A DNA stretch of 64,000 nt from Chrysophaeum taylorii (GCA_029834535.1 JAQMWT010000682.1:1-64000), one strand, 5' to 3'; numbered from the stretch's first letter, positions 35,479-46,473 are shown. A program made the numbers and translations. Notes: generated by a model from the sequence alone, not told the origin.

Positions 35479-36761
35479 ATGCTGCTGGGGTTTTTGTTCG
35501 CTGCCGAGGCTTTTGTGGTGGTGGCGCCGCGGGGTGTGGTGCGTCGGCGCGGGTTTTTTGCGGGGGGATGGTCCGAGGAGGAGAACGTCGACGACAAGAT
35601 CAACAACAACAACACTGCGTCCTCTGACCTGTACGCCGCGCTTCGGTCGCGGCAGCGACAGGTCGAGAAGGAGGGCGCCGAGCTGACGGTGCGGTGGCGC
35701 AAAGGCAAGTGCACGTCGCGGGTCGTCGCGGCCCTCGGGGACGACTGGGTGCGGCGGTGCGCGCTCGACTGGCCACTCTGTGCCCTCGGAACGGCTAGCG
35801 GGAGCGTGCACGTCGTCGACGTCTCCAAGCCGCCGCGCGTTCTCGCCCAGGACTCGGGCACGCCCGCGCACGTCCGGTACTACGACGGCGGTCAGGACTT
35901 ATCGCCGTTGCACGGCGCCTACGACGGCGGCGGCGTCACGGCAATCGCCCTGACGGCGGCGACCCTCGCGACCGGCGGTCGCGCCGGCGACGTTAAGTTA
36001 TGGAATGTCAACGGACCCGAAGTGACCCTCGAGGCCACGATGCGCTGCGGCGAGGGCGTCGTCGTGTCGGCGCTCTGCGCGGCGCGAGGCACGCGCGCCG
36101 TCTTTGCCGCCTGCTTGGACGGCTCCGTTCGTCGTTACGACCCGGAGTGGCGAGAGTCGTGGTGCGAAAGAACTGGAGATCCTGTCTTGAGTCTAGCCTT
36201 GCACCCGACCGAACGCGTGCTCGCCTGCGGCCTCGCCGACGGCACCGTCGTGCTTTTGAACGCCCTCGACGGCACTCCCGTCGGGGATCTGCGGTGGCGA
36301 CCCTTCGACGCCTCGGGCGCGCGTTCTGTCGCGTTCGCCTTCGCCTACCTCTACGCGGCCTCCTCGGACGGCCAAGTCAAACGCCGCCTCCTCGACGACG
36401 ACCTGGGAGCCTACGTCGACAAGTACGACGAGCAGCTTGGCCCCCCCCACGACGGCCCCGTCGTCTCCCTCGCGGCCAGACCAGGAATCCTCGCTACCGC
36501 CGCGCAGGACGGCACGCTCCGCATCTGGGACCTAGGCCCCCGGAGCGATAAGCAGCCCCCCCCCTGCCTCTTCGGCTTTGGCGGATTCAAGGTCAGATTA
36601 CTTCCTTTTTTCGATGCGATACACTTTTTTTTTTATAGGTCTGGATCGGCAGCGTCGACTGCGACGACCGTCGCCTCATCAGCGATGGCTCGGACAACAC
36701 CATCATCATGCACGACTTTGGGCCGGACGCCGCCTCGCCAAACATCCCTCCTTCTCGATGA
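35479..36761 (+). CDS. WD40-repeat protein with plastid-type leader
   Basis: Two exons, 35479-36591 and 36639-36761, joined across a 47-bp GT-AG intron with a pyrimidine tract before TATAG; 411 residues. Reading through the intron would lose the last repeat, whereas splicing gives VWIGSVDCDDRRLISDGSDN, a good terminal WD repeat. The body has about six WD40 blades (for example TGGRAGDVKLWNV and TAAQDGTLRIWDLG). The leader MLLGFLFAAEAFVVVAPRG is a signal peptide followed by Phe, the pattern of heterokont bipartite plastid signals. Near the N-terminus a helix (DLYAALRSRQRQVE) resembles that of F-box/WD proteins. Partner unknown. Confidence 0.8.
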
Positions 36762-36868
36762 CCACTTTCCTCTTCAACCTTCGTGCCCACAGCCGCAGCA
36801 GCCTCTTCTAGGAATGGAAGATCGATTTCTGGGTGTCATAGATTTCAGAAAAAAATAAATAAATTTCG

Positions 36869-36893
36869 CCGCCGCCGCCGCCGCCGCCGCCGC
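36869..36893. repeat. (GCC)n microsatellite
   Basis: Eight GCC units about 110 bp downstream of the WD40 gene's stop. The rest of 36762-37404 is AT-richer and holds no recognised gene. Confidence 0.9.
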
Positions 36894-37404
36894 TTTGTAG
36901 TCACCTACTTTCCAACGGCGTCGTCTCTTTATCTGTATCTTTGTTGATCGCGCCTTTTATTGTCGGCCCGTCTATGTAATAATAAGTCCTTCCTTGCGGC
37001 TCGGGTTGATGTCCGCCCTCTGATCAACCAACCACCACCTCAAACTTGCGTGGCGATATTGTATGTCGTCACCACCCAGAAAAGCTGTTGCGCCATATTT
37101 TTCTAAGCTAACTGCATGCTCACGTCGTCCAACTCACCACCTTCTTTTCCTCGATTCGCGGAGACGGGTCGTTCCAAAGTCTTCTTCTTAGCTCCTTATG
37201 TTTGCTTATGTTTCTGAAGTCGCTTAAAAAACTTTGGTTCGTGCGCGGTCGGCGGGTTTGGATTGGCCCATACCCTGGAGGTGGTGGCGGCGGCGACGGT
37301 GGTCGTAACTTCTTCTTCTCCAAACTTTTCTTTGCCAAATGCTTTTCTCCTTCGATTTCGGAAAGAAAAAAAAAAGCCACGACAGTTATTTCTTCCCATC
37401 ATGG

Positions 37405-38755
37405 CCAAATGTCGACTGGTAAGAGGGGGGTGTGTGTGGGGAGCATGAAGGATGTGGGTGGGTTTGTCTGTCTGTCTTTAAATGTCGACTGCTAAGAGGG
37501 GGGTGTGTGTGGGGAGCATGAAGGATGTAAGTGGGTTTGTGGGGTATGAGGGATGTGCCTGACGGGCGGAAATAAGTACGCGGGACCTAGTCGGGGTCAT
37601 CGCCGAGGCGTGGGGCAGGCGAAGAGAGGACGGGCCCCGCCCGTAGGTCGTACGCGTGCTGCCGCCGGACGTATGTGCGACGAAGGGTGACGTCCTGCTG
37701 GGATCGGGCGGCCTGGGCGGGGTTCCGTTTGTCTGTCTGTCCCTCGTTTTAGGGTAAGGATCATGTAGGCGCGAGAGTAAGGATCAGGTAGGCGCGAGAG
37801 CCAGACAGTGATCCTCCAAGCCGTCTACGGCGACCTCGCAGACTATTTCCACGACCCGCGGCGGCTCTTTCAGCGCGCCATTCTCACGCCCCGTCGAAAC
37901 GATGTTGTCGATGCTGACAACGCGCGCATGACCGCGGCCTTTTTTTCCCGGAGACGAGGCGTCGGAGTTCTTTTCGGCCGACTAGGTTGGGTCGGAAGAC
38001 GACGCCTCGCTCTTTACAGTCGAGTTTTCGACTCCCTGACAACCAACGGCATGCTGACTTTGATCGCTTAAAGTCTTCGCAACCTCGACCCGTCGCACGG
38101 CCACTGCAACGGTACCAGATACATGATCGATCGTGTCGTTGTCACCGAGGCTCCTCCAGCCTGTATCCCTTAAGGCCCGCCGACGCCAAACGATCACCAA
38201 GAGCCAGGGCCAGACGCCCCGCGAGGTCGGCGTCCTCTTGGCGAAGCCCGTCTTCTGCCACGTCCAGCTCTACGTGGCTCTCTGTCGATCGGCAACCCCG
38301 AGGATATCCTCTTCTTGGTCGACGACCGACGACTCCACCCTACTCCACACGTGCTGCGCAATACCGATAAGCCCCCTCCCAGCGTCTACACGCGCACTAT
38401 AGGTTAACTTACTGGGGCCAGGTGAGCTTACTGAGGTTAGAGATTGGGACTAAGTGAACTTAGTGACCAGGTGAACTTACTGAGACCAAGTGTGAACTTA
38501 CTGGGGCTTTTAGAGTAAACTCAAAGCTTAGCGGCGTCTGCGGATCAAAGCAGCTTAGATTGGCGGGGGTGAGAGCGACGAGCTCGAAGGAGAGTGGGGT
38601 GAGTGGGTGCGGGTTTACACCGAACTTACTGGGGTTAGAGATTGGGTTTACGCCGAATTTACTGGGGTTAGAGATTGGGACTAGGTGAACTTAACGGGAA
38701 CAGGTGAACTTGCTGGGGCTAGAGATTGGGACCTGCACTTGTTAGACTCTAATAA
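37405..38755 (+). mobile_element. Helitron fragment B (plus strand)
   Basis: Same family as copies A and C, here on the plus strand. It has a GT-rich segment with an internal ~70-bp direct repeat (37409/37481, GTCGACTG.TAAGAGG), then degraded Pif1-type helicase pieces (37808-38071 RAILTPRRNDVV; 38133-38402 SQGQTPREVGV and VALCRS) in more than one frame, then the GTGAACTTACTGG repeat array (38400-38735) and half of the central hairpin. Compared with A and C it has extra sequence at about 37565-37735. It is not coding-competent as it stands. Confidence 0.72.
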
Positions 38756-38768
38756 TAACAAGTGCAGG
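38732..38768. repeat. Perfect hairpin at centre of Helitron palindrome
   Basis: Arms CCTGCACTTGTTA (38732-38744) and TAACAAGTGCAGG (38756-38768) pair perfectly over 13 bp around an 11-nt loop. The element copies B and C run outward from it on both sides. Helitron 3' ends typically carry a short hairpin, so this may be the terminus shared by two copies. Confidence 0.9.
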
Positions 38769-39835
38769 CCAGTAAGTTCGCCAGTAAGTTCACCTGGTCC
38801 CAATCTCTAACCCCAGTAAGTTCACCTGGTCCCAGTAAGTTCACCTAGTCCCAATCTCTAACCCCAGTAAGTTCGGTGTAAGCCCACTCGTGGTCACATC
38901 CACTCACCCCACTCTCCTTCGAGCTCGTCGCTCTCACCTCCGCCAATCTAAGCTGCTTTGATCCGTACACGCCGCTCGCCTTTGCGTTCACTCTAAAAAC
39001 CCCTGTAAGTTCACTTGGTCTCAGTAAGTTCACCTGGTCACTAAGTTCACCTAGTCCCAATCTCAAACCCCAGTAAGTTCACCTGGTCCCAGTAAGTTCA
39101 CCTACCGTGCGCGTGTAGACGCCGGGAGGGGGCTTATCGGTATTGCGCAGCACGTGTGGGGTAGGGTGGAGTCGTCGACTCAGAAGAGGATATCCTCGGG
39201 GTTGCCGATCGACAGAGAGCCACGTAGAGCTGGACGTGGCAGAAGACGGGTTTGGGCAAGAGGACGCCGACCTTGCGGGGCGTCTGCCTCTGGCTCTTGT
39301 TGGTCGTTTGGCGTCGGTGGGGCTTGAGGGATACAGGTTGGAGGAGCCTCGGTGACACGACACTATCGATGATGTATCTGGTACCGTTGCAGTGGCCGTG
39401 CGACGGGTCGAGGTTGCGAAGACTTTAAGCTCGCGATCAAAGTCAGCATGCCGTTGGTTGTCAGGGAGTTGAAAACTCGACTGTAAAGAGCGAGGCGTCG
39501 GCTTCCGACCCAACCTAGTCGGCCGAAAAGAACTCCGACGCCTCGTCTTCGGGAAAAAAAGGCCGCGGTCATGCGCGCGTTGTCAGCATCGACAACATCG
39601 TTTCGACGGGGCGTGAGAATGGCGCGCTGAAAGAGCCGCCGCGGGTCGTGGAAATAGTCTGCGAGGTCGCCGTAGACGGCTTGGAGGATCACTGTCTGGC
39701 TCTCGCGCCTACCTGATCCTTACTCTCGCGCCTATCTGATCCTTACCCTAAATCGAGGGACAAACAAACAAACAGACAAACAGACAGACAAACATCTGTC
39801 GATTAGTAGTTAGGATAAGACGGTTACGTTCAACA
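38756..39835 (-). mobile_element. Helitron fragment C (minus strand, inverted to B)
   Basis: Mirror image of copy B: CAGTAAGTTCACC repeat array (38770-39105), then on the minus strand the helicase pieces at 39358-39134 (NKSQRQTPRKVGV..QLYVALCRS, helicase motif VI) and 39692-39363 (RAILTPRRNDVV, FNSLTTNGM), with an intervening NLDPSHGHCNGTRY block in another frame. The outer end (39720-39790) repeats the CCTTACCCT and CAGACA-rich end of copy B. It is degraded but clearly a Helitron Pif1-type helicase. Confidence 0.75.
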
Positions 39836-40036
39836 AAAACTTTGGTAATAATAGTAAGCATCTTATTAATTCGGGGCGTCGTTATCGTCACATTATTATC
39901 GCCCAAATGAGTACCGAATCGTTGTTGAATATCTTTGGAAGATAATAATGTTCGGATTGAGGTATCCGTAGACTTATTAGCGCCCGCAGGAGGAACACGA
40001 AGGTCCTGCATTTGTTTGTCTCGCAACAGCCTCGAG

Positions 40037-43000
40037 ATGATGCGGGCCATCGCAGCGGTGGTGGTCACGGTCACGGTCACGTCCCGTGTTTCAGCAGCGA
40101 CGACAATCATTCACGTCGGACACAAAGGTGAAGGGGCGAGCGATGTTGCGGGGTGTGGAAGCGCGAGCAGTCCATGCGCGACGTTGGAGTATGCGCTGAG
40201 CCAAAATAAAAATATGACGGAGAGCGTGGTTATCGAGATGGACGCCGGCACGTACAATGGTACGGAGAGTCAGTGCGGCATCTCGATGCCGAGCGGCGCG
40301 TCGGTGGACTTGACAATTCGCGGCGCGTCGACTGGACCGGTGACCATCGATTGCGAGTACAAGGCGCTCGCCATGGAGTTTGATGACGTGGCGGGAAATA
40401 TTCTGATTCAAGGCATCGTGTTCGCGCGGTGCGCTGGCAAGGACTGGGAGACGGGGTCGATACCCGGCGGTGCGATGCGATTCACGTCGAGCGCGAGCGG
40501 TTCGGAAACGTCGACGGGTGTTGTCATTGTGAACTGTTCGTTCGTCAAGGCGTCGCTCGCTGGATCGGGATGGGGTTCTCGCGGCGGCGCCTTGTACATC
40601 GACGACGCATCGCCGAGGTTCGAAGATTGCGATTTTGTCTCGAACAGGGCCGGCATCTCCGTCGCGGTCTACATCACCGGAACGACGATTACGCGACCGC
40701 GTTTCACGCGGTGTTCGTTTATCGACAACGTCGCCAGGGCTGGCGGGTGGGGGGGGGTGACAGTGCCCGAAGGGTCGAGTTCTGGCGTCTTCGAACACTG
40801 CCTCTTCCAAGGCAACGTCGCGACTTTTGGTGGAGCCATCGACGACGGCGGCGAGTCGACGACGCTTTTTTACGCGTGCGAGTTCGTCGATAACCGCGGA
40901 ACGCTTGGCGGCGTTTTCTATGGGTATGCGTCGGCACAGACGCGGTTCGAGAAATGCGTCTTCCACGACTCTTATTCGACGTCCTCGGGAGGATTAATGT
41001 TTTTGTCGTCTCAAGTGCACACTGTCTTCGAGGACTGCGTGATCGATGGTGCGCTGTCGGGCGCCGACGCCGGCGTCGGCAAGGTCCAGGCAGCGACGAG
41101 CCTCACGATGCGACGCGTTCGCATCACCAACGTCGAGGCATTGTCGAACGGCGGCGCCTTGGTCGTTGGATCCTCGGGCGTTACCGTCTTGGACGACGTT
41201 ATCATAAGCGACTGCATCTCACACGGCGAAGCCGGTGCCATCGTCGTCACGGTCAAGGGGACGGGGAAGTTCGAGGCCACAAACCTCATCGCCGAGCGTT
41301 CGACGTCGAGCATCGCTGGCGGTGGATTTCTTTTTCGCACGACCGACGCGACGACGACCATCAGCATGACCAACGTCACGGCGACGGAGAATTACGCCCT
41401 GGAAAGTGGAGGTGGTTTGGTGGTCTACGACAGTCTTTCGCGCACTACGCTACGAGATGTCATCTTCGACTACAACACGGCGGGACTCCAGGCCGGAGGC
41501 GCCTCGATTCGTTATCCGCTCGACGAGGATCCGTCGACTTTTTACTTCGACATGTCGGACGTGATGTTCGTGGGAAACTCGGCATTGGAGGGCGGTGGAT
41601 TGGTCGTGCTCGACGCCATGGCCGAGTTCTGGCCGGATAATGCCGCACCCAACTTGACAATTCGGACGGCGCTGTTCGCGGAGAATCGCGCGGAGAAGAT
41701 CGACAGAAGTGGCGGACAGCTCAGTTCGACCTCGTTTGGAGGCGGAATATACATCGACGACGCTTCGGAGGGAGTGGGGGCATCATCGCTCGCGGACGAC
41801 GAAAACTGTTCCCGCTCTCGCGCTCGGTTGGAGCGCCTGGTTGGTCTCGAAAATATTATTCTGGCTAACGGCGAGGCGGACGCGGGCGCTGGAATCTTTT
41901 GGGGTCTGAGCCAGGATGATGTCCCCACGATACCAGCTTCTGAAGGCTCGGCGTGTACGACGGAGAGATTCAAGACGACCTTGCTGCCGTGGGGCGTCAC
42001 CTTCGCGGACAACGTCGCGCATTCGTGGGGCGCCGACGCGGCGACGACCATCGTCGACTTCACCTTGTGGCACGGCCTCCCGACACCCTTGGTGAGAGGA
42101 GAACGGTTCGACATGGTCGCGCAACTCAAGGATAAGTTTCACCAGCACGCCAAGGGCCGGCACGGGATCACTTTCCTGACGGCTCAGAGTATTGCTCCCA
42201 ACACGACGCTCGCGTGCGAAGAGCAGGCGGCCGACGAAAAGGTCGCAACGGTCATCTTTAGCGAAGGAAATGCGACGCTCCTCGAATGCTGGATCGACGG
42301 CCAGGAGGGCCAAATTGTCGAGGTCGTCTTTTCGACGACGTCAACCACGGCGACGCAAACGACGAGCGGCACGATAGCCGTGGACGATCGGTGCGAGGCG
42401 GGGCAATATCGCGCCGAGGATCAGAGCTGCTCTTCTTGCCCGGCGGGACGCTACACCGCGGAGAAGAACCGACAGACGGAATGTGATGCGTGCGAGCGGG
42501 GGTCGGCGCAGCCCCTCGCCGGGCAGACGTCGTGCAGCGTGTGCAACGACGAGAGCTACGCCGACGAACGCGGGATGGAGGAATGCGAGTCGTGCCCCGA
42601 GAACATGCGTCGGGACATCGACCTCAACGATCCCCCCGAAACGTGGATTGGTGTCGATAGGACCCAGTGCCAGTGTGTGGAAGAGGGATTTTACTTCGAC
42701 TCGGCGAGCTTCGAGTGCTTCGAGTGCGAGCAAAAGCTCGGCGGCGGCGCGCGTTGCCCGGAGGGGTCGGTGCTCGAAGACGTCGGCGTCGACGAAGGCT
42801 ACTGGCGGGGATCGCTCTCGTCGACGCGCGTGCGCAACTGTATTTTTGGTGACATAGCGTGTGGAGGTTCGCGGCCGACGAATCCCGACCAAGGCGTCGT
42901 CGCCGTGGCTGGTGACGCGCTCTGCAAGACGGGCTACCGAGGTCCGCTTTGTGCATTGTGTGATGGTAAGCGATTTTACAGCATCGTGACCAAGACGTGC

Positions 43001-45613
43001 CAACCGTGCGGCGGGGCGCAGCGGAGGCTCGTCGCCTTTTTGGTCCTATTCGCGGCCGTTCTCGCGTGCGTCGGTTTCGGCGTGGCGGCGTGGCGGTTCC
43101 GGTCTGCAAATAACACAGCATCGTCGTCGCAATCGCCGACCTTTGGCGGCGGCGGCGGCGGCGGCGACTTCAAATTCCAATTCCGAGTCCTTTGCGACGC
43201 TGTCTTCGACACGGCGCGTTTCAAGATCATTTGGGCGTCCTACCAAATTATCTCGGTAATCGGCGACGTCGTGTCGTCCAAGCAGGCGGCGCCGTCAGGC
43301 ATGCTCCTCCGGATGCTCCAGTTCTTCCGATTTGACGCCAGCGAGATCCTCGCACCATTTAGGTGCACGTCGAACGCACCACGCCTCAATTACTACGACC
43401 AGCTCCTGGTCTCCTCGCTCGGACCGATGACGATCGTTTTCATCCTGTTCTTGTCGGTGGTGCCGCGCGCGTCGATCTCGTTGCGCGCGCGCGGACACGA
43501 CCCAAACGACCCGCGCGTCTGGAAAGATGCCGTCGACGCCACCTTCTCGGAACACAGCCGGGTGTCGGTCTTGTTGACCTACATTCTCTACCCGTCCACC
43601 TCTGCCAAAATCTTCAGCATCTGGCACTGTGATCGCGAGTTCGACAGTTCGGTGGGCGCGCGTCTCGCGAGCGACTATTCGCTCAAATGCTCCGGCAGCA
43701 AATACCGCTCCTACGTGCTCTTTGCAACGTGCATGATTCTGCTCATCCCCATCGGGATTCCAGTTTGCTACCTTTGCGTCCTATGGTCCAAGCGCTATCG
43801 CATTAACCCGCGCCACATGGATGACCACCGTGCGATTGCGTTGCGCAGCCACGATCATACGCTCGATCCCTACAAGCCCCTCTTCGCCCATTACTCGCCG
43901 AACTACTGGTGGTTTGAGCCGTGCGTCCACCAGAGTCCCGGATGGATGATCTTGTGTGTTACACTCTCGCGCGTTCGTTGCTTGTTTGTTTGTGTTTGTT
44001 TGTTTACTTTACTTACTTATTGCTTGATTTTCCTTTTTTTTGCCACGCGCAGGTTCGAGTTGTGGCGGCGAGCTTTGTTTGTGTGCGGCATCGCCAACGT
44101 CGGCGGCAGCCATCGTAAGGCGCTCTCGGGCACAATTCTCGCGAGCGGGTTTGCGGTGCTCTTCCGAGACGTCAAGCCTTACAGCACGCTCGCGAACAGC
44201 ATCCTGAACTCGGTGTGCGCTTTGCTGATCGCGATTTGTTATTTCGCCGCCGAGGCCCTCATTCATCAGGACGAGCTACGCGTCGACCGCACCACGGTCG
44301 CATCCATTCTTCTCGTCGCAATCGTCTGCTCGGGCGGCGCGGCGGCCGTCGCGCAGGTGCGCGACCAAATGCGCGCCGACGTCGAGCATCTCAAGCAAAA
44401 GGAGAGCGAGCTGCGCGAGTACGAGTACTCGCTCGACATTCTCGAACTCGAGATCCAGCTGCGCGCGAAGAACAAAAACAACAACATAGACGACCCAACA
44501 ACAACAAAAAAACAAAAGACGGATACGAAGAAGATGTCGTCTCCGAGGCCGGCGCTGACGCGCATGGGTGGGTCGACGGCGGCGCTGATGAATACCAAAG
44601 TCAAGTTCGACAAGAGTGCGGTTGGCCTCGCCCAGAAGCGCAGGCTCATCGCCGAGCTACAAAAGACGGACGAGCTCGTTCGCGAGCGTCGGGCCGCCGC
44701 CGCGAACGCGGGGCGCGACCCCTTCGCTTGCTGGCCGGGAGGAAGTCATGCGGGGGGCACTTCGTCGCAGGCAAGCTTCGATCACTGCGCGTACCCATGC
44801 TGGGTCATATCGCTCACGAATCTCGAGTCGCTCGGCGCCTCGTGGATCACGCACGAGGAAGCTCTCGGCTCGAAGCTCCTCGAGCGGCTCACGCCCGGAT
44901 CCCAGGCGCCCAATCCCGCCTTTACATTTTTCATCTCCCACGCGTGGGAGGCGCCGGGCCAGCCGGATACCGATCACAACGCAAAACTGCGCTGGCTCCA
45001 GAACTTGCGCGCCCTCGTGCCCATTCCGCCCGAGCAAGAGATCTGGATCTGGTTTGACTACGTCTCGGTGCCGCAGCAGAATCGTCCGCTCCAACTCAAA
45101 GCCATCAAGTCCCTCTGCTCCTACGTCCAGCTCTGCAGCCGCTTCATCCCGCTTATTCGCGATGACCACGCCGAGAAGACCGAAGGTACGTTCGACGCCT
45201 ACTGCGCCCGCGGCTGGTGCCGGCTCGAGCTCCTCTGCGCCCTCGCGCCAAAGAAATTCTCGACGGGCGAGTGGCGCAAAGGCCCGCTCCGCCCCGTCTT
45301 CCGCTACTACCAAGATCCCTCGGACTCCATCGCCGGTCCGCCTCTCAACTTTGACCTCGTCGTCTCCAATAATCCGCTCGACGGCGATTTTACCAAAATT
45401 GAAGACAAAGAACACGTCCTTCCGCTCCTCGAGACCATCGCCCAGCGCTTCCACGAGTACGCCATGTCGGGGAGCACGGCCTGCGACGCGACCGTCAACG
45501 TCGCCGCACGGCCCGCGTGGCTCGTCGCGATGGCCTACGGTGACTTCGGCCGCGACGACGACGACGGTCCACCGCAAGACATAAAGAGCATCGACATCCA
45601 AATCGACGACTAG
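40037..45613 (+). CDS. Beta-helix / Cys-rich / multipass receptor-like protein with TIR-like C-terminal domain
   Basis: Two exons, 40037-43920 and 44053-45613, total 5445 nt (1814 residues). The ATG at 40037 starts a good signal peptide (MMRAIAAVVVTVTVTSRVSA); the frame is open further 5'. Residues ~30-700: parallel beta-helix with repeated FEDC.F..N.A..GGA units. ~780-970: Cys-rich stalk (C-x2-C pairs, then TGYRGPLCALC). ~990-1400: about eight membrane helices including ASDYSLKC, LIPIGIPVCYL and YWWFEP-FELWRR, a module common in heterokonts. ~1390-1440: short coiled coil. ~1580-1740: TIR-like domain (FTFFISHAWEAP, IWIWFDYVSVPQQNR, ARGWCRLELLCAL). This order suggests a surface sensor with an intracellular signalling or NAD-hydrolase-like domain; function is inferred. 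Confidence 0.85.
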   Translation: MMRAIAAVVVTVTVTSRVSAATTIIHVGHKGEGASDVAGCGSASSPCATLEYALSQNKNMTESVVIEMDAGTYNGTESQCGISMPSGASVDLTIRGASTGPVTIDCEYKALAMEFDDVAGNILIQGIVFARCAGKDWETGSIPGGAMRFTSSASGSETSTGVVIVNCSFVKASLAGSGWGSRGGALYIDDASPRFEDCDFVSNRAGISVAVYITGTTITRPRFTRCSFIDNVARAGGWGGVTVPEGSSSGVFEHCLFQGNVATFGGAIDDGGESTTLFYACEFVDNRGTLGGVFYGYASAQTRFEKCVFHDSYSTSSGGLMFLSSQVHTVFEDCVIDGALSGADAGVGKVQAATSLTMRRVRITNVEALSNGGALVVGSSGVTVLDDVIISDCISHGEAGAIVVTVKGTGKFEATNLIAERSTSSIAGGGFLFRTTDATTTISMTNVTATENYALESGGGLVVYDSLSRTTLRDVIFDYNTAGLQAGGASIRYPLDEDPSTFYFDMSDVMFVGNSALEGGGLVVLDAMAEFWPDNAAPNLTIRTALFAENRAEKIDRSGGQLSSTSFGGGIYIDDASEGVGASSLADDENCSRSRARLERLVGLENIILANGEADAGAGIFWGLSQDDVPTIPASEGSACTTERFKTTLLPWGVTFADNVAHSWGADAATTIVDFTLWHGLPTPLVRGERFDMVAQLKDKFHQHAKGRHGITFLTAQSIAPNTTLACEEQAADEKVATVIFSEGNATLLECWIDGQEGQIVEVVFSTTSTTATQTTSGTIAVDDRCEAGQYRAEDQSCSSCPAGRYTAEKNRQTECDACERGSAQPLAGQTSCSVCNDESYADERGMEECESCPENMRRDIDLNDPPETWIGVDRTQCQCVEEGFYFDSASFECFECEQKLGGGARCPEGSVLEDVGVDEGYWRGSLSSTRVRNCIFGDIACGGSRPTNPDQGVVAVAGDALCKTGYRGPLCALCDGKRFYSIVTKTCQPCGGAQRRLVAFLVLFAAVLACVGFGVAAWRFRSANNTASSSQSPTFGGGGGGGDFKFQFRVLCDAVFDTARFKIIWASYQIISVIGDVVSSKQAAPSGMLLRMLQFFRFDASEILAPFRCTSNAPRLNYYDQLLVSSLGPMTIVFILFLSVVPRASISLRARGHDPNDPRVWKDAVDATFSEHSRVSVLLTYILYPSTSAKIFSIWHCDREFDSSVGARLASDYSLKCSGSKYRSYVLFATCMILLIPIGIPVCYLCVLWSKRYRINPRHMDDHRAIALRSHDHTLDPYKPLFAHYSPNYWWFEPCVHQSPGWMILCVTLSRVRCLFVCVCLFTLLTYCLIFLFFATRRFELWRRALFVCGIANVGGSHRKALSGTILASGFAVLFRDVKPYSTLANSILNSVCALLIAICYFAAEALIHQDELRVDRTTVASILLVAIVCSGGAAAVAQVRDQMRADVEHLKQKESELREYEYSLDILELEIQLRAKNKNNNIDDPTTTKKQKTDTKKMSSPRPALTRMGGSTAALMNTKVKFDKSAVGLAQKRRLIAELQKTDELVRERRAAAANAGRDPFACWPGGSHAGGTSSQASFDHCAYPCWVISLTNLESLGASWITHEEALGSKLLERLTPGSQAPNPAFTFFISHAWEAPGQPDTDHNAKLRWLQNLRALVPIPPEQEIWIWFDYVSVPQQNRPLQLKAIKSLCSYVQLCSRFIPLIRDDHAEKTEGTFDAYCARGWCRLELLCALAPKKFSTGEWRKGPLRPVFRYYQDPSDSIAGPPLNFDLVVSNNPLDGDFTKIEDKEHVLPLLETIAQRFHEYAMSGSTACDATVNVAARPAWLVAMAYGDFGRDDDDGPPQDIKSIDIQIDD

Positions 45614-46106
45614 AGTTTTGTATGAAAGAAAAATATCCTTTGACCGCTTATTGCTGCCGTTCTTGCAATTAATTAGACCACTTTTGCTGCTGCTGCTGCT
45701 GCTGCTGGTCTCGAGGAGAAGCCGAACAACTTTATTATTACAGGAACTCCCTCCTTGGAGTATAATACACCTCTTTGGCCTCTCTTCTGACGTCCTTTCA
45801 GATTGCCCCGAAATACTTTTTTATCCCACCCTCCACCACGAACTTTCGCCGACTTCCACCACAAGCTTTCGCCATCACGGAAAAAAATAAACTTCTTACA
45901 ATTGTTTCCAACAACAACAACATTTTTTTGTTATCAATCAACCGTGTAAAAACTAGATATAGTCTATCCTCCTCCTCTTGCAAAAGCCAGTTTTTGTGTG
46001 GATTGCCGACTCCCTCGTCCCCGTCTTGTTCTTGCGAGAACAACGCACTTTCTCTTTTACAACCCGCCACGAGCCTTTTTACTTGCTTGCTTGCTTGCTT
46101 GCTTGC
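45614..46106. other. Intergenic region, no gene seen
   Basis: AT-richer 3' flank of the receptor gene with a TGC repeat (45681-45706) and a CTTG repeat (46083-46106) next to the SINE-like copy. No coding or RNA feature recognised. Confidence 0.6.
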
Positions 46107-46473
46107 AACTAAACTAACTAACTAACTTCAGACCTCTCCCGAGCATGGGAGCCAGGCCGGACCGACAGGAGCCAGTCCGGAATCACGGGCCTGTAGACGA
46201 GGAGCGCCGAAAGGTCGGTCGGCGGAGAGTGACCATCAAGCTTGTCGCCATGCGACGAGGAGACCGCGATGTGACTGACAACCAACTCGTCGATAACCTT
46301 CCGTCTTCGCCCCCCGGCCATACCCCGTCCCACTGCGAACGTTCCGGCTGCCAACCGGCCCGCCCGGGAGGCGAATAGGTGCCAACCTACGCCGGGAGGG
46401 CGGATGCCCTCGCAAGGCTCAGGATTCATGAGGCACCGTCCTCCATCGCAACCGCAGTCGGCGATCAGGGTAA
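46107..46473 (-). repeat. SINE-like repeat, copy 3
   Basis: Full-length copy on the minus strand, nearly identical to copy 1, with a longer TTAG-type tail (46107-46130). GCTTGCTTG occurs on both sides (before 46107 and at about 46478), possibly a target-site duplication, but the flank is itself a CTTG microsatellite, so this is weak. Confidence 0.8.
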
